NCBI RefSeq assembly: GCF_017942085.1
Contig: NZ_JAGKSP010000003.1
Span: 434,001-498,000, forward strand
Source of the DNA: Paenibacillus lignilyticus
GTDB taxonomy: Bacteria > Bacillota > Bacilli > Paenibacillales > Paenibacillaceae
Direction: 5' to 3'
Length of the DNA: 64,000 nt
Each line of letters opens with the position of its first letter. Positions within the stretch are counted from its first letter, which is position 1. Shown here one piece after another: positions 25,143 to 34,266 of the stretch. The notes below the pieces were generated by a model, which was given only the letters and a program-made list of their open reading frames with translations, was not told the origin of the DNA and made no database searches. Made by a program: the position numbers and the translations under genes.

Positions 25143-27563
25143 TTACGGAGCAGGTACAAATTCTACTGCTCCGGTTGAGATATTCGTTAGCGTCAGTTTG
25201 CCGGACTCGTTGGTACCGTCTTCCCGCTTGAACGTGGAAGCTCTCGTCGCGCCGCTGACAGCCAGCGCCTTTGCCATAGCAGCCGTTACCAGACGCCCCT
25301 GCTGTTCCTTCCAGATGACAAACGTACAGCCTTCCCTAAACCGCATACATCCAAAGCCGCGTTTCCCTTCCACAAGCTCACCCCCGCAGCCTGGCCGTGG
25401 ACAAGTGGCGATCACCTTCGGCGAGCTTGCTGCCGGCTCCCGGGATACCGCTGCGCCTGTGGCTTTCGCAGAACGAGTTGAGGAACTGCTACTGCCGCCC
25501 GCTGAGGTGCTTGCAGACTTCGATCGAGGTGCAGCCGTACTCCTAGCAGCGATCCCCGTGCCAGAGCCGGATGCCTCGGTCTTCGCTGCCTTCTCCTTCG
25601 AGGAAGGCCGCCGCGAATTCTTCTCGACTGAAGCGGAAGCTTTCGCTCCTCTGCCTTTGCCTTTTGCTTCTCCGGCAGGTTGCCCCGGCTCCTCGAACAA
25701 GCTCGCGTCTGCTTGTCGCTGATGCTTCACTTTGCCGACGATCATCTCGGCAAACTGCTTCACCTTCGCAATGAACTGCTCATCCGACGCTTCGCCCTTC
25801 GAGATCTGATGGAGCCGCTGCTCCCAGCGCCCCGTCATTTCCGGCGAAGCGAGCAGTTCGACGCCCGCACCGCGAATCAGCTCGATGGCTGCGCAGCCCT
25901 TCGTCGTGATATCGAGCCGCTTGCCTGTCGGCTTGATATACCCGACATACTTCAGCCGCTCAATCGTCGCGGCGCGCGTTGCCGGAGTTCCCAGCCCCGT
26001 CTGCTTCATCGCGTCACGAAGCTCTTCATCCTCAATCGCTTTACCGGCACTCTCCATCGCTTTGAGCAATGTGCCTTCCGTATATGGCTTCGGCGGCTTC
26101 GTGGCCTTCTCGAGCGCATCTGCGCCGTCACAATGTACCGGTGCATCGGGATCAACCGAGAACGGACGATCGGTTTCGACCAGATCATCCTCTTGATCAT
26201 CCGTCGCATCGTCGGATTTCTTCTTCGACTTGCTCTTAGCCTTGCTCGCGTTCCCGTCATCCTGATCGCCCAATACGACTCGCCACCCGGCATCCAGCTG
26301 TTCCTTCGCACGTGTGCGGAACTGCTCTTCTTCAACCTCCGTCAACACTTCGTGATTGTTGTAGACCGCAGGAGGATAGTAATGAGAGAGGAATCGTCGA
26401 ACGATCATATCGTAAATGTTCTGCTCTTCCGTGCTTAAGGAACCGGGACGCTTAGGCGTCGGCAATATCGCATGATGGTCCTCAACTTTAGCCGGATTAC
26501 AGACGGCCTTGTTGCCTTTATGCACCCTGCTGCGATCCGCGCCGTTAGCCAGATCCCCGTAGGAAGTTTGTTTAAGCATGTTAAGAACATTTCCCATTAT
26601 TGGAAGGTTCTCTTCCGTGACATAGTTAGAGCTTGTCCGCGGATACGTAATCACTTTATGTTTCTCATAGAGGGATTGCGCAATATCGAGCGTTTTCTTC
26701 GCCGGGTAGCCATATCTGCCATTCGCTTCACGCTGCAGCAGTGTCAGATCGTACAGCCGATAGGGATATTCCTTCGATTCCGTCACCGTATAGCTGACAA
26801 TCTTAGACGGTTTCCCGGATACTTTAGCGGCTAAAGCTTCAGCCTGCTCTCGTTTCGTTATCCGGTCTCCCTGCCAGACGCCTTTATACGTAAAGTCCTG
26901 CTGACTGAACGAGGCTTGCACCACGTAATAGGTCTCACTGTCAAAAGCGGTAATTTCTTTATGCCGGTCATACAGCAATGCCAATACAGGTGTTTGTACG
27001 CGTCCAACCGACAGCAGTGTTTTGTGGCGGATGGTAAATGCCCGCGAAGCGTTCATCCCCACCAGCCAGTCCGCCTCGCTTCTCGCCTTAGCAGCACGTG
27101 TAAGATCATCGTAATCCCGATCGCTGCGCAGCGCATCGAATCCGCGGCGAATCGTTTCCGGGGTCAAATCGGAAATCCACAGCCGATCTGTCGGCTGCGG
27201 CATTTTCAAATATTGCCGGATCAAATGGAAGATAAGCTGACCTTCACGTCCGGCATCGCATGCGTTAACAAGCCGGTCGCAACGCTTCGACAGCTCGCCG
27301 ATAGTAGCAAGCTGATCCTTCGTCCGCGCATTCGGCCATAGCTTAAAGTGATCCGGAATGATGGGCAAATCCGCTTCATTCCATCTCTTATATTTGGGAT
27401 CGTACTGATCCGGCTCCGCGAGACTGACCAAATGACCGATCGCCCACGTAATAATGTAGTGCTCGCCTTCCAAATAAGCGCGTTTGTTCTGCGCCTTCGG
27501 TTCTACGACTGCGGCGATTGTCCGGCCCATATCGGGTTTCTCTGCGATAATCAATGTTTTCAA
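25143..27563 (-). CDS. topB: DNA topoisomerase III with extended C-terminus
   Basis: The 806-residue type IA topoisomerase relaxes and decatenates DNA. The Toprim domain occupies the first 150 residues, with CDAGREGQLI near 102. The active-site Tyr307 is in YPRTSSNY. Two features make it longer than B. subtilis TopB (727): an acidic/Lys-rich insert near residues 430-450, and an Ala/Ser/Lys-rich linker (about 610-715) leading to a zinc-ribbon-like end (CPRPGCGG ... GCMRFREGC). The start is TTG 27563 with AGAGG nearby. It lies 12 bases after the 27576-28718 gene. Confidence 0.95.
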   Translation of the reverse strand: MKTLIIAEKPDMGRTIAAVVEPKAQNKRAYLEGEHYIITWAIGHLVSLAEPDQYDPKYKRWNEADLPIIPDHFKLWPNARTKDQLATIGELSKRCDRLVNACDAGREGQLIFHLIRQYLKMPQPTDRLWISDLTPETIRRGFDALRSDRDYDDLTRAAKARSEADWLVGMNASRAFTIRHKTLLSVGRVQTPVLALLYDRHKEITAFDSETYYVVQASFSQQDFTYKGVWQGDRITKREQAEALAAKVSGKPSKIVSYTVTESKEYPYRLYDLTLLQREANGRYGYPAKKTLDIAQSLYEKHKVITYPRTSSNYVTEENLPIMGNVLNMLKQTSYGDLANGADRSRVHKGNKAVCNPAKVEDHHAILPTPKRPGSLSTEEQNIYDMIVRRFLSHYYPPAVYNNHEVLTEVEEEQFRTRAKEQLDAGWRVVLGDQDDGNASKAKSKSKKKSDDATDDQEDDLVETDRPFSVDPDAPVHCDGADALEKATKPPKPYTEGTLLKAMESAGKAIEDEELRDAMKQTGLGTPATRAATIERLKYVGYIKPTGKRLDITTKGCAAIELIRGAGVELLASPEMTGRWEQRLHQISKGEASDEQFIAKVKQFAEMIVGKVKHQRQADASLFEEPGQPAGEAKGKGRGAKASASVEKNSRRPSSKEKAAKTEASGSGTGIAARSTAAPRSKSASTSAGGSSSSSTRSAKATGAAVSREPAASSPKVIATCPRPGCGGELVEGKRGFGCMRFREGCTFVIWKEQQGRLVTAAMAKALAVSGATRASTFKREDGTNESGKLTLTNISTGAVEFVPAP

Positions 27564-27575
27564 GCAATCGCCTCT

Positions 27576-28718
27576 TTACCGTTCGTTAACCAACATAATC
27601 TGACGTTTCATCGCATCCAATATCGCTCGTACGCCTTTCGACCAATTGACGTCTTCGGCATATTTCGTATTGATCCAAGTGAGTGCGTCGACATCGTCAG
27701 GTCTTCCTTGACTTTTATGTACGATCGTATTGCTTGCGATCTTCGCAGACTCGCTGATTGTGGTATTAAACTCTTTCCAGCTGTGAAACACATTAAACGG
27801 ATTGTTCGCGATCTTCTTCGCATCTTTGTGCGTCTTCGGTACAAATGCCTGTTCTTGTCCGGTTATCGCAAACAGCAAGAGCGGATGGATATCATGCTCT
27901 TTAGCCGCATTAACAATTGTGCTGAGGTACGGCTCCTCTGCAAGTAATGACGATTTCCTCGCCAAATACTGTACAAGCCGTTCTTTATTTACTTCCACAT
28001 ATCTAAGCTCACTGGGCAATTCATTCTTATACTTCTGCTCGATCGCTATCGTTGGCGACTGAGGAACCGGAGGGGTTATATCCACAGGGTGTCCTGTCTG
28101 AGGAAGCTCGGCACGAGTTGTTGGAGGATGAAGGGTCCACCAGCCATAGAACAACGTCGACGCGCTTAGCGCCAGCGTCAGGAACAAATAAGTACTCGGC
28201 TTGGTTTTATTGCCTAGGCCGCCATCACGGCTGCCGGGAAGCGCGATAACCTCTGCCATTCGTTCGGGCGCGCGATAATAGCCTGCCACCGTGCCGACAA
28301 CAGCATCCCAGGCTTCAACCTGCAGGTGGGGGGAGTTCGCAATATGAACGCCTTCTTCGATAATACCCTTGAACGCTTCATGCTCAATCGTCACGCCAAG
28401 CCGCTGCTCCACCCATTCATGCAAGGCATGAAAAAGCTGAGGGTCACGATAATCGAGCCTCAGGCATGCTTCAAAGATATGTTTCTCATCAACGGGAACC
28501 TGCTTCCTTACCGCAATGCTCCGCATCAGCTCCGTCGAAACGCTCAGCTTCTGCTCGTGCGGGAAAGCCGGTAATTGCCTCAGGACAATACGCTGCATCG
28601 CATCCGCTACGATTTCGGCGCGGCGATCGCTAGGCAAGTCGCCATACTTATGCTGGACATAATGTCTGATTTTATGAATATCCGTCGGCGTAAGAACACC
28701 TGCAGCTGCGGTTCGCAA
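27576..28718 (-). CDS. Single-pass membrane protein with glucosaminidase-like C-terminus
   Basis: A 380-residue protein. The N-terminal 170 residues are cytosolic and helical. One membrane helix (STYLFLTLALSASTLFYGWW) lies near residues 180-198, then a Pro-rich linker. The extracytoplasmic C-terminus (from about 250) contains FAITGQEQAFVP and NNPFNVFHSWKEF, resembling the glucosaminidase/lysozyme-like fold with a catalytic Glu in GQEQ. Peptidoglycan binding or cleavage is inferred. The start is TTG 28718 with GGGAGGAG six bases upstream. Co-transcription with topB is odd and unexplained. Confidence 0.75.
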   Translation of the reverse strand: MRTAAAGVLTPTDIHKIRHYVQHKYGDLPSDRRAEIVADAMQRIVLRQLPAFPHEQKLSVSTELMRSIAVRKQVPVDEKHIFEACLRLDYRDPQLFHALHEWVEQRLGVTIEHEAFKGIIEEGVHIANSPHLQVEAWDAVVGTVAGYYRAPERMAEVIALPGSRDGGLGNKTKPSTYLFLTLALSASTLFYGWWTLHPPTTRAELPQTGHPVDITPPVPQSPTIAIEQKYKNELPSELRYVEVNKERLVQYLARKSSLLAEEPYLSTIVNAAKEHDIHPLLLFAITGQEQAFVPKTHKDAKKIANNPFNVFHSWKEFNTTISESAKIASNTIVHKSQGRPDDVDALTWINTKYAEDVNWSKGVRAILDAMKRQIMLVNER

Positions 28719-28775
28719 TCGAATCTCCTCCCACCAAGAAACGATAACCTACAGCTCATTTTACCACATCTTACC

Positions 28776-29093
28776 TTAGCCGATAGAGAGATTTGCAATC
28801 TGTGTTTGGATTTCTGCGGATTCAATATACGCTCTTATCTGATCCTTCTCATCCGAGGTGAATTGAAACTCGCAATCACAGCCCTCATCCAGCGGAACGA
28901 TCTGAGCAATAACCCCGCTATGCGTACAGATCACTAATGCCGTTAAATCGATTAAGCCTTCAGGTACAGGCGTTGCTTGATCCACGATCATACGCAGCTC
29001 GATATCCACCCATTGGCCGTCACGACGCTCCATGCGAGGAATAAACGTCATAAATCGCAGCTGAGTAACCAGCTCGGAACCATATTGAATCAT
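28776..29093 (-). CDS. Hypothetical protein
   Basis: A 105-residue soluble protein starting MIQYGSELVTQLRFM. It has a Cys-acidic patch (LDEGCDCEFQF near residue 70) and is probably alpha/beta. No recognised domain. AAGGAG lies ten bases before ATG 29093. It sits between gltD's terminator and the membrane glucosaminidase-like gene, with a 57-base gap to the latter. Confidence 0.72.
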   Translation of the reverse strand: MIQYGSELVTQLRFMTFIPRMERRDGQWVDIELRMIVDQATPVPEGLIDLTALVICTHSGVIAQIVPLDEGCDCEFQFTSDEKDQIRAYIESAEIQTQIANLSIG

Positions 29094-29116
29094 CGTAATT
29101 CCACTCCTTCGTTAAA

Positions 29117-29141
29117 CGAAATAAAAGCGCCCGTAGGCGCT
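29117..29141 (-). terminator. Terminator of gltD
   Basis: AAAGCGCC and GGCGCTTT arms with a four-base loop, then TTATTT on the minus strand, 20 bases after the gltD stop. Confidence 0.9.
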
Positions 29142-29160
29142 TTGCATTCCGAATCGCTTC

Positions 29161-30648
29161 TTAAGGAAGCATCGTTGTTCCCATCAAATAACGGTCCACT
29201 TCACGCGCAGCCTCGCGTCCTTCGTTGATTGCCCAAACAACCAAGCTTTGTCCACGGCGCATGTCGCCTGCAGCGAATACTTTGTCAACGCTCGTTTTGT
29301 AGTTGCCGTATGCGGCTTTTACATTCGAACGACGGTCTTGCTCAAGGCCAAGCTTCTGAATCAGCGTGTTCTCAGGGCCTTCGAAACCAACCGCGATCAT
29401 AACCAGATCAGCTGGCCATACTTTCTCTGTGCCTGGGATTTCCGTATAGATTCTGCGGCCGGTTTCATCCACTGTACGCTGGATTTGCACCGTGTGCAAT
29501 TCTTTCAGGTTGCCGTTCTCGTCACCGACGAATTTCTTCGTCAATACGGAGAATGCACGAGGATCTTCGCCATACAGCGCGCGAGCTTCCTCTTGTGCAT
29601 AATCAAGCGTGTACACGTTAGGGAATTGCGGCCATGGGTTCTTCTCTTGGTCACGCACTAGCGGCGCTTTGCCAACTGTACCGAATTGCGTCACCGATTT
29701 ACAACCGTGGCGAAGCGCTGTCGCTACACAGTCTGTACCTGTGTCGCCGCCGCCGATTACGATCACGTTCTTATCTTTAGCCGAAATATAGTTACCGTCT
29801 TCCAAGTTGGAATCTAGGTAGCTCTTGATTGTGCCGTTCAAATAATCCATTGCCAAGTGAACGCCGTTCAAATCGCGGCCTTCAATGTCAACTTCGCGCG
29901 CCTTCGTAGCACCGCCGCAAAGGACAACCGCATCGAATTCATTCATCAATTGCTCAGCCGGTACATTCGTGCCAACCTCTGCGTTTGTAATGAAGTTAAC
30001 GCCTTCCGCTTCCATCAGATCCACGCGACGCTGAACCACTTTCTTGTCGAGTTTCATTGTCGGAATACCGTAAGTGAGCAAGCCGCCGATGCGATCTGCG
30101 CGCTCATAAACCGTAACGGTGTGGCCTGCTTTGTTAAGCTGTGCCGCGCAAGCCATTCCGGCAGGACCGGAGCCTACAACGGCAACCTTCTTGCCTGTAC
30201 GCATAAGCGGCGGTTGAGGAACGACCCATCCTTCATCGAAGCCTTTGTCGATAATGGATTGCTCGATTGTTTTGATCGTAACCGGATCGCCGATCAGGCC
30301 TACCGTACAAGAGCCTTCACACGGAGCCGGGCAAACACGGCCGGTGAATTCCGGGAAATTGTTCGTTTTGTGCAAACGATCAAGCGCTTCGCGCCAAAGC
30401 CCACGATAGATGAGGTTATTCCATTCCGGAATAAGGTTGTTCACCGGACAGCCCGATGCGCCTCCCGGAAGCTCGATACCTGTATGGCAATAAGGCGTAC
30501 CGCAATCCATGCAGCGCGCGCCTTGCGTTCTCAGCTGATCTTCGCTGAAATGCTTATGAAATTCATCCCAATCCTTAATCCGTTCAAGCGGATCGCGGTC
30601 AGCAGGCAGCTCGCGTTTGTAGTCCATAAATCCAGTAGGTGTAGACAT
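29161..30648 (-). CDS. gltD: Glutamate synthase small (beta) subunit
   Basis: The 495-residue protein supplies electrons from NADPH to the large subunit for making glutamate from glutamine and 2-oxoglutarate. The N-terminal Fe-S region has CMDCGTPYC (near 46) and CPAPCEGSC (near 105). The FAD-binding GSGPAG and the NADPH-binding GGGDTGTDC follow. Its length matches B. subtilis GltB (493). ATG 30648 has GGAGG ten bases upstream. The large-subunit gene is not adjacent, so this is either a lone gltD or a split locus. Confidence 0.95.
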   Translation of the reverse strand: MSTPTGFMDYKRELPADRDPLERIKDWDEFHKHFSEDQLRTQGARCMDCGTPYCHTGIELPGGASGCPVNNLIPEWNNLIYRGLWREALDRLHKTNNFPEFTGRVCPAPCEGSCTVGLIGDPVTIKTIEQSIIDKGFDEGWVVPQPPLMRTGKKVAVVGSGPAGMACAAQLNKAGHTVTVYERADRIGGLLTYGIPTMKLDKKVVQRRVDLMEAEGVNFITNAEVGTNVPAEQLMNEFDAVVLCGGATKAREVDIEGRDLNGVHLAMDYLNGTIKSYLDSNLEDGNYISAKDKNVIVIGGGDTGTDCVATALRHGCKSVTQFGTVGKAPLVRDQEKNPWPQFPNVYTLDYAQEEARALYGEDPRAFSVLTKKFVGDENGNLKELHTVQIQRTVDETGRRIYTEIPGTEKVWPADLVMIAVGFEGPENTLIQKLGLEQDRRSNVKAAYGNYKTSVDKVFAAGDMRRGQSLVVWAINEGREAAREVDRYLMGTTMLP

Positions 30649-30703
30649 GATCGCTTTTCCTCCATCCATTTTCCCATTACCGAATGTTCGTTATCTCTCT
30701 AAA

Positions 30704-30732
30704 ACTATATCGGGAATCGACATTGAATTCAA
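30704..30732 (-). promoter_or_regulatory. Promoter of gltD
   Basis: TTGAAT (30727-30732), a 17-base spacer and TATAGT (30704-30709). The -35 box lies in a short palindrome, ATTGAATTCAAT, that could bind a regulator. Confidence 0.6.
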
Positions 30733-30873
30733 TATCAAACTTTACCATATAAAACCTGATAACTATTTACAATATCTTAGCAACTTGGCCTAACGCAATA
30801 AATGGATTTTCCGTACAATCATTTGCACTTTATCACATAATGTTAGGCATTTGCCATACAAATAGAATTCTCT

Positions 30874-31374
30874 CTAACGAGCTTCCCTGACATATGTAAC
30901 GATCGTAAAATCATATGCATTTTTCTCATCCTTCGAGAAATGCTCCCGATTCTGCACGGTCCACTCTTTCATGTCGAAAGCCGGAAAATAAGCATCCCCC
31001 GCCACATCCGCTTCGACTTCCGTTAACCACAGCTTGTCCGCATAGGGCATAAACAGCGAATAGATCTCTGCCCCGCCCATAATAACAAGCTCTTCACCTT
31101 CATGAGGGCCAAACTGAGCTAACACTTCATCTACGGAGTGCGCAACCTCACAGCCATCCGGCTTATAATCCAAGCTGCGGGTTAAGATGATATTACGGCG
31201 ATTCTTGAGCGGACCGCTCAGCGATTCGAAGGTTTTACGCCCCATCACAACGGTTTTGCCAGCTGTCGAACGACGAAAATGAGCCATCTCCGCGGGCAGG
31301 CTCCATGGCATATCATTGTCGATCCCGATCACCCGGTTGCGCGCCATTGCGGCAATCATGGCAATTGTCATCAT
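30874..31374 (-). CDS. dfrA: Dihydrofolate reductase
   Basis: The 166-residue enzyme reduces dihydrofolate with NADPH. Family motifs are IAAMARNRVIG at the start, DMPWSLPAEM near residue 22, VVMGRKTFESL near 43 and the GGAEIY region near 105. ATG 31374 is chosen because AAGGGAGG is six bases upstream. It follows thyA by 12 bases, the standard pairing: thymidylate synthase makes dihydrofolate, which DfrA recycles. No resistance-type duplication is suggested. Confidence 0.97.
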   Translation of the reverse strand: MMTIAMIAAMARNRVIGIDNDMPWSLPAEMAHFRRSTAGKTVVMGRKTFESLSGPLKNRRNIILTRSLDYKPDGCEVAHSVDEVLAQFGPHEGEELVIMGGAEIYSLFMPYADKLWLTEVEADVAGDAYFPAFDMKEWTVQNREHFSKDEKNAYDFTIVTYVREAR

Positions 31375-31386
31375 CGGCACCCTCCC

Positions 31387-32181
31387 TTATATCGCGACTT
31401 CAGCTTTAATCGTAGGATGATGCTGATAATCGGCAATCTCGAAATCATCATAGACATAATCGAAAATCGATTCCGGCTTCCGCTTAATGATAAGCTTCGG
31501 CAGCGGCAGCGGTTCACGAGATAATTGAAGCTTTACCTGCTCGATATGATTGCTGTAAATATGAACATCCGCACCGGAATAAATAAATTCCCCAACGCCA
31601 AGATCGCATTGCTGGGCAATCATATGCGTAAGCAGCGCATATTGCGCAATATTAAACGGCAGACCCAAGAATGTATCCGAAGAACGCATCGTCAGCATAC
31701 ATGAGAGATTCCCGTTCGCCACATAGAATTGGAATACAAAATGACACGGCGGAAGCTTCATATTGTCGATTTCCGCTACATTCCATGCGCTGACGATATG
31801 GCGCCTCGAATCCGGGTTATTCTTAATCGAGTTTACTACTGCAGCAATTTGATCTATATGACGACCGTCAGGTGTCTCCCAAGCCCGCCACTGCGACCCG
31901 TAGACAGGACCCAGATCCCCGTTCTCATCTGCCCACTCGTTCCAAATCCGAACGCCATTCTCTTGCAGGTAACGAACGTTCGTATCTCCCTTAAGGAACC
32001 AGAGCAGTTCATGAATAATGGATTTCACATGCATCCGTTTCGTCGTGACCAGCGGAAAGCCTTGATTTAAGTCGAAGCGAAGCTGACGACCGAACACGGA
32101 TCTAGTTCCTGTTCCTGTACGATCTTCTTTAACTACCCCGTTATCCAAGACATCCTGAAGCAAATCCAAATAAGCCTTCAA
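31387..32181 (-). CDS. thyA: Thymidylate synthase
   Basis: The 264-residue protein is exactly the length of E. coli ThyA. It methylates dUMP to dTMP with methylene-tetrahydrofolate. The catalytic Cys lies in [12 protein letters not shown] near residue 146, and DRTGTGT near 20 binds phosphate. The start is TTG 32181 with AGAGGGG ten bases upstream. It is co-transcribed with dfrA. Confidence 0.97.
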   Translation of the reverse strand: MKAYLDLLQDVLDNGVVKEDRTGTGTRSVFGRQLRFDLNQGFPLVTTKRMHVKSIIHELLWFLKGDTNVRYLQENGVRIWNEWADENGDLGPVYGSQWRAWETPDGRHIDQIAAVVNSIKNNPDSRRHIVSAWNVAEIDNMKLPPCHFVFQFYVANGNLSCMLTMRSSDTFLGLPFNIAQYALLTHMIAQQCDLGVGEFIYSGADVHIYSNHIEQVKLQLSREPLPLPKLIIKRKPESIFDYVYDDFEIADYQHHPTIKAEVAI

Positions 32182-32239
32182 CGTCCGTTAACCCCTCTCC
32201 AACTTTCTACAAAAAAACCGCTTCCTCTTATCTTAACAT

Positions 32240-32734
32240 TTAATGGCTCTTCTGTCTGTCCTGTTTTCGCTGCATGCGAAGTTCGTAACGATCCGGAGCG
32301 GACAGATGAAGCGCCTGTTCTTCATCATTCTGCGGAATTATGCCCGGAACAGGGGTCGGCTTGCCATGCTCATCCAGCGCAACGAAGGTGAAGAAGGCGG
32401 TGACAGCTGTTTTGCGTTCTCCCGTATAGACATGCTCGGTTTGGACCTTCACATAAATTTCCATAGAGCTCTTACGCGTCCATGTGACAAAAGCTTCTAC
32501 GTCGATCATATCGCCGACCTTGATCGGTGCAACAAAATCCAAACTATCGGTCGAAGCCGTTACCACCGGCCCGCGCGCATGACGCATGCTGGTGATCGCC
32601 GCGATCTTATCCATGTACTCCATGACTTTACCGCCGAACATCGTGCCGTGGTAATTCGTATCCGATGGGAAGATCAGCTGCATCATCGTTGATCTCGATT
32701 CGTCCGTTGTCTTCTTCGACACTTCGCTTGTCAT
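32240..32734 (-). CDS. Acyl-CoA thioesterase (hotdog fold, YkhA type)
   Basis: The 164-residue protein has the hotdog motif NYHGTMFGGKVMEYMDKIAA near residues 27-46. The YkhA/YciA family hydrolyses acyl-CoA esters. AAGGAGG lies nine bases before ATG 32734. It sits 58 bases upstream of thyA on the same strand. Confidence 0.93.
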   Translation of the reverse strand: MTSEVSKKTTDESRSTMMQLIFPSDTNYHGTMFGGKVMEYMDKIAAITSMRHARGPVVTASTDSLDFVAPIKVGDMIDVEAFVTWTRKSSMEIYVKVQTEHVYTGERKTAVTAFFTFVALDEHGKPTPVPGIIPQNDEEQALHLSAPDRYELRMQRKQDRQKSH

Positions 32735-32767
32735 TGCAGGCAGCCTCCTTGGCTAAATGCTAAAGAA

Positions 32768-32812
32768 GAAAGAGGCCCAGCTGCAGAACAACTGCGGCGT
32801 GACCTCTTGCAT
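32768..32812 (-). terminator. Terminator of pdh operon
   Basis: The minus-strand hairpin AAGAGG / CCTCTT has an inner CGCAG/CTGCAG helix and a TTTCTTCTTT tail, 35 bases after the pdhD stop. Confidence 0.65.
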
Positions 32813-32846
32813 TCCTGTAAGCTTTGATTATTTATTGATCATCTTA

Positions 32847-34262
32847 TTATTTGGCAATGGCGTGGATCGGGTGTCCAAGCGCTACTTCAACCGCATCCAG
32901 AACGATCTCGCCAAGCGTTGGATGTGCATGGATCGTCAGCGCGATATCTTCAAGAGTCGCACCCATTTCGATTGCAAGTCCGAGTTCCGCGATCATGTTG
33001 GAAGCTTCAATACCGGCGATTTGCGCGCCAAGTACAAGGCCGTTATCCGCATCTGCGATAACTTTGACGAAACCTTCGTTTACGCCAAGGGACAACGCAC
33101 GTCCGTTGATGTTGAACGGGAATTTGCCAACCTTCACGTTGTGGCCTTTTTCCTTCGCTTCCTTCTCGCTGTAGCCTACGCTGGAGCATTCAGGATCGGA
33201 GAATACCACGAGCGGAATGCACTTGTAATCGATTTTGCTTGGTTGTCCGGCAATTGCTTCTGCAGCAACGCGGCCTTCATACATCGCTTTATGCGCAAGC
33301 GCAGGTCCTGCGATGATATCGCCGATTGCGAAGATGTGCGGGATGCTTGTACGGCATTGCTCGTCGACTTCGATCAGACCGCGGTCGGTCATCTTCACGT
33401 CGATCATATCAAGGCCAAGCTCGCCATCTGTATTTGGACGGCGTCCAACAGTCACAAGCAGGTAATCTGCCGTAACTTGTTTGTCTTCGCCGCCAACAGT
33501 GTACGTTACCGTTACATCGTTGTCTGTTTGAACGGCGCTCTTCGCTTGAGCACCGGTTACGATATCTGCTTTCGCGCCTTTTAGCTTCTTCGCCACGAGC
33601 GAAGACATGTCGCTGTCAAAGCCGGGAAGAATCGTATCGGAGCCTTCGATTACGGTAACTTTCGTTCCGAAACGAGCGTACATTTGACCAAGCTCGATAC
33701 CGATGTAGCCGCCGCCGATAACGACGAGGCTCTTCGGAATTTCAGGCAAGGACAAAGCTTCCGTCGAAGAAACGATGCGGCCGCCGTAAGGGAATGCTTT
33801 CAGCTCGATTGGACGGGAGCCTGTAGCAATGATGCAGTTCTTGAAACGGTAGCGCGGTGCTTCTTGTTCATTGAATACACGTGCTTCCGTATCGCTGATG
33901 AACATCACTTCGCCGGCGAAGAATTGAATTTTGTTAGCTTTCAACAGCTGCCCTACGCCGCCGGTCAATTTCTTTACGACGCCGTTCTTGAACTCTTGAA
34001 CTTTGCTCCATTCCACTTTCACATCGGATGCTGTGATACCGAATGAAGAAGCGTGCGAAATGGATTCATATTGATGGGACGCCGAGATCAGCGCCTTGGA
34101 CGGGATACAACCTACGTTCAAGCATACGCCGCCTACATACTGTTTATCTACAACAAGCACGCTTTGGCCAAGCTGTGCAGCGCGAATTGCCGCTACATAG
34201 CCGCCCGGGCCTGCTCCAATGACGAGCAAATCAATATCGAGTGATGCATCTCCTACTACCAT
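32847..34262 (-). CDS. pdhD: Dihydrolipoyl dehydrogenase (E3)
   Basis: The 471-residue FAD enzyme reoxidises the lipoyl groups of the E2 subunit and passes electrons to NAD. Seen: FAD motif GAGPGG near residue 17, redox disulfide GGVCLNVGCIPS near 43-54, NAD motif GGGYIG near 185, and the C-terminal dimer motif HAHPTLGE. GGAGG precedes ATG 34262. It is the last gene of the pdhABCD operon, four bases after pdhC. Confidence 0.97.
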   Translation of the reverse strand: MVVGDASLDIDLLVIGAGPGGYVAAIRAAQLGQSVLVVDKQYVGGVCLNVGCIPSKALISASHQYESISHASSFGITASDVKVEWSKVQEFKNGVVKKLTGGVGQLLKANKIQFFAGEVMFISDTEARVFNEQEAPRYRFKNCIIATGSRPIELKAFPYGGRIVSSTEALSLPEIPKSLVVIGGGYIGIELGQMYARFGTKVTVIEGSDTILPGFDSDMSSLVAKKLKGAKADIVTGAQAKSAVQTDNDVTVTYTVGGEDKQVTADYLLVTVGRRPNTDGELGLDMIDVKMTDRGLIEVDEQCRTSIPHIFAIGDIIAGPALAHKAMYEGRVAAEAIAGQPSKIDYKCIPLVVFSDPECSSVGYSEKEAKEKGHNVKVGKFPFNINGRALSLGVNEGFVKVIADADNGLVLGAQIAGIEASNMIAELGLAIEMGATLEDIALTIHAHPTLGEIVLDAVEVALGHPIHAIAK

Positions 34263-34266
34263 GGTT

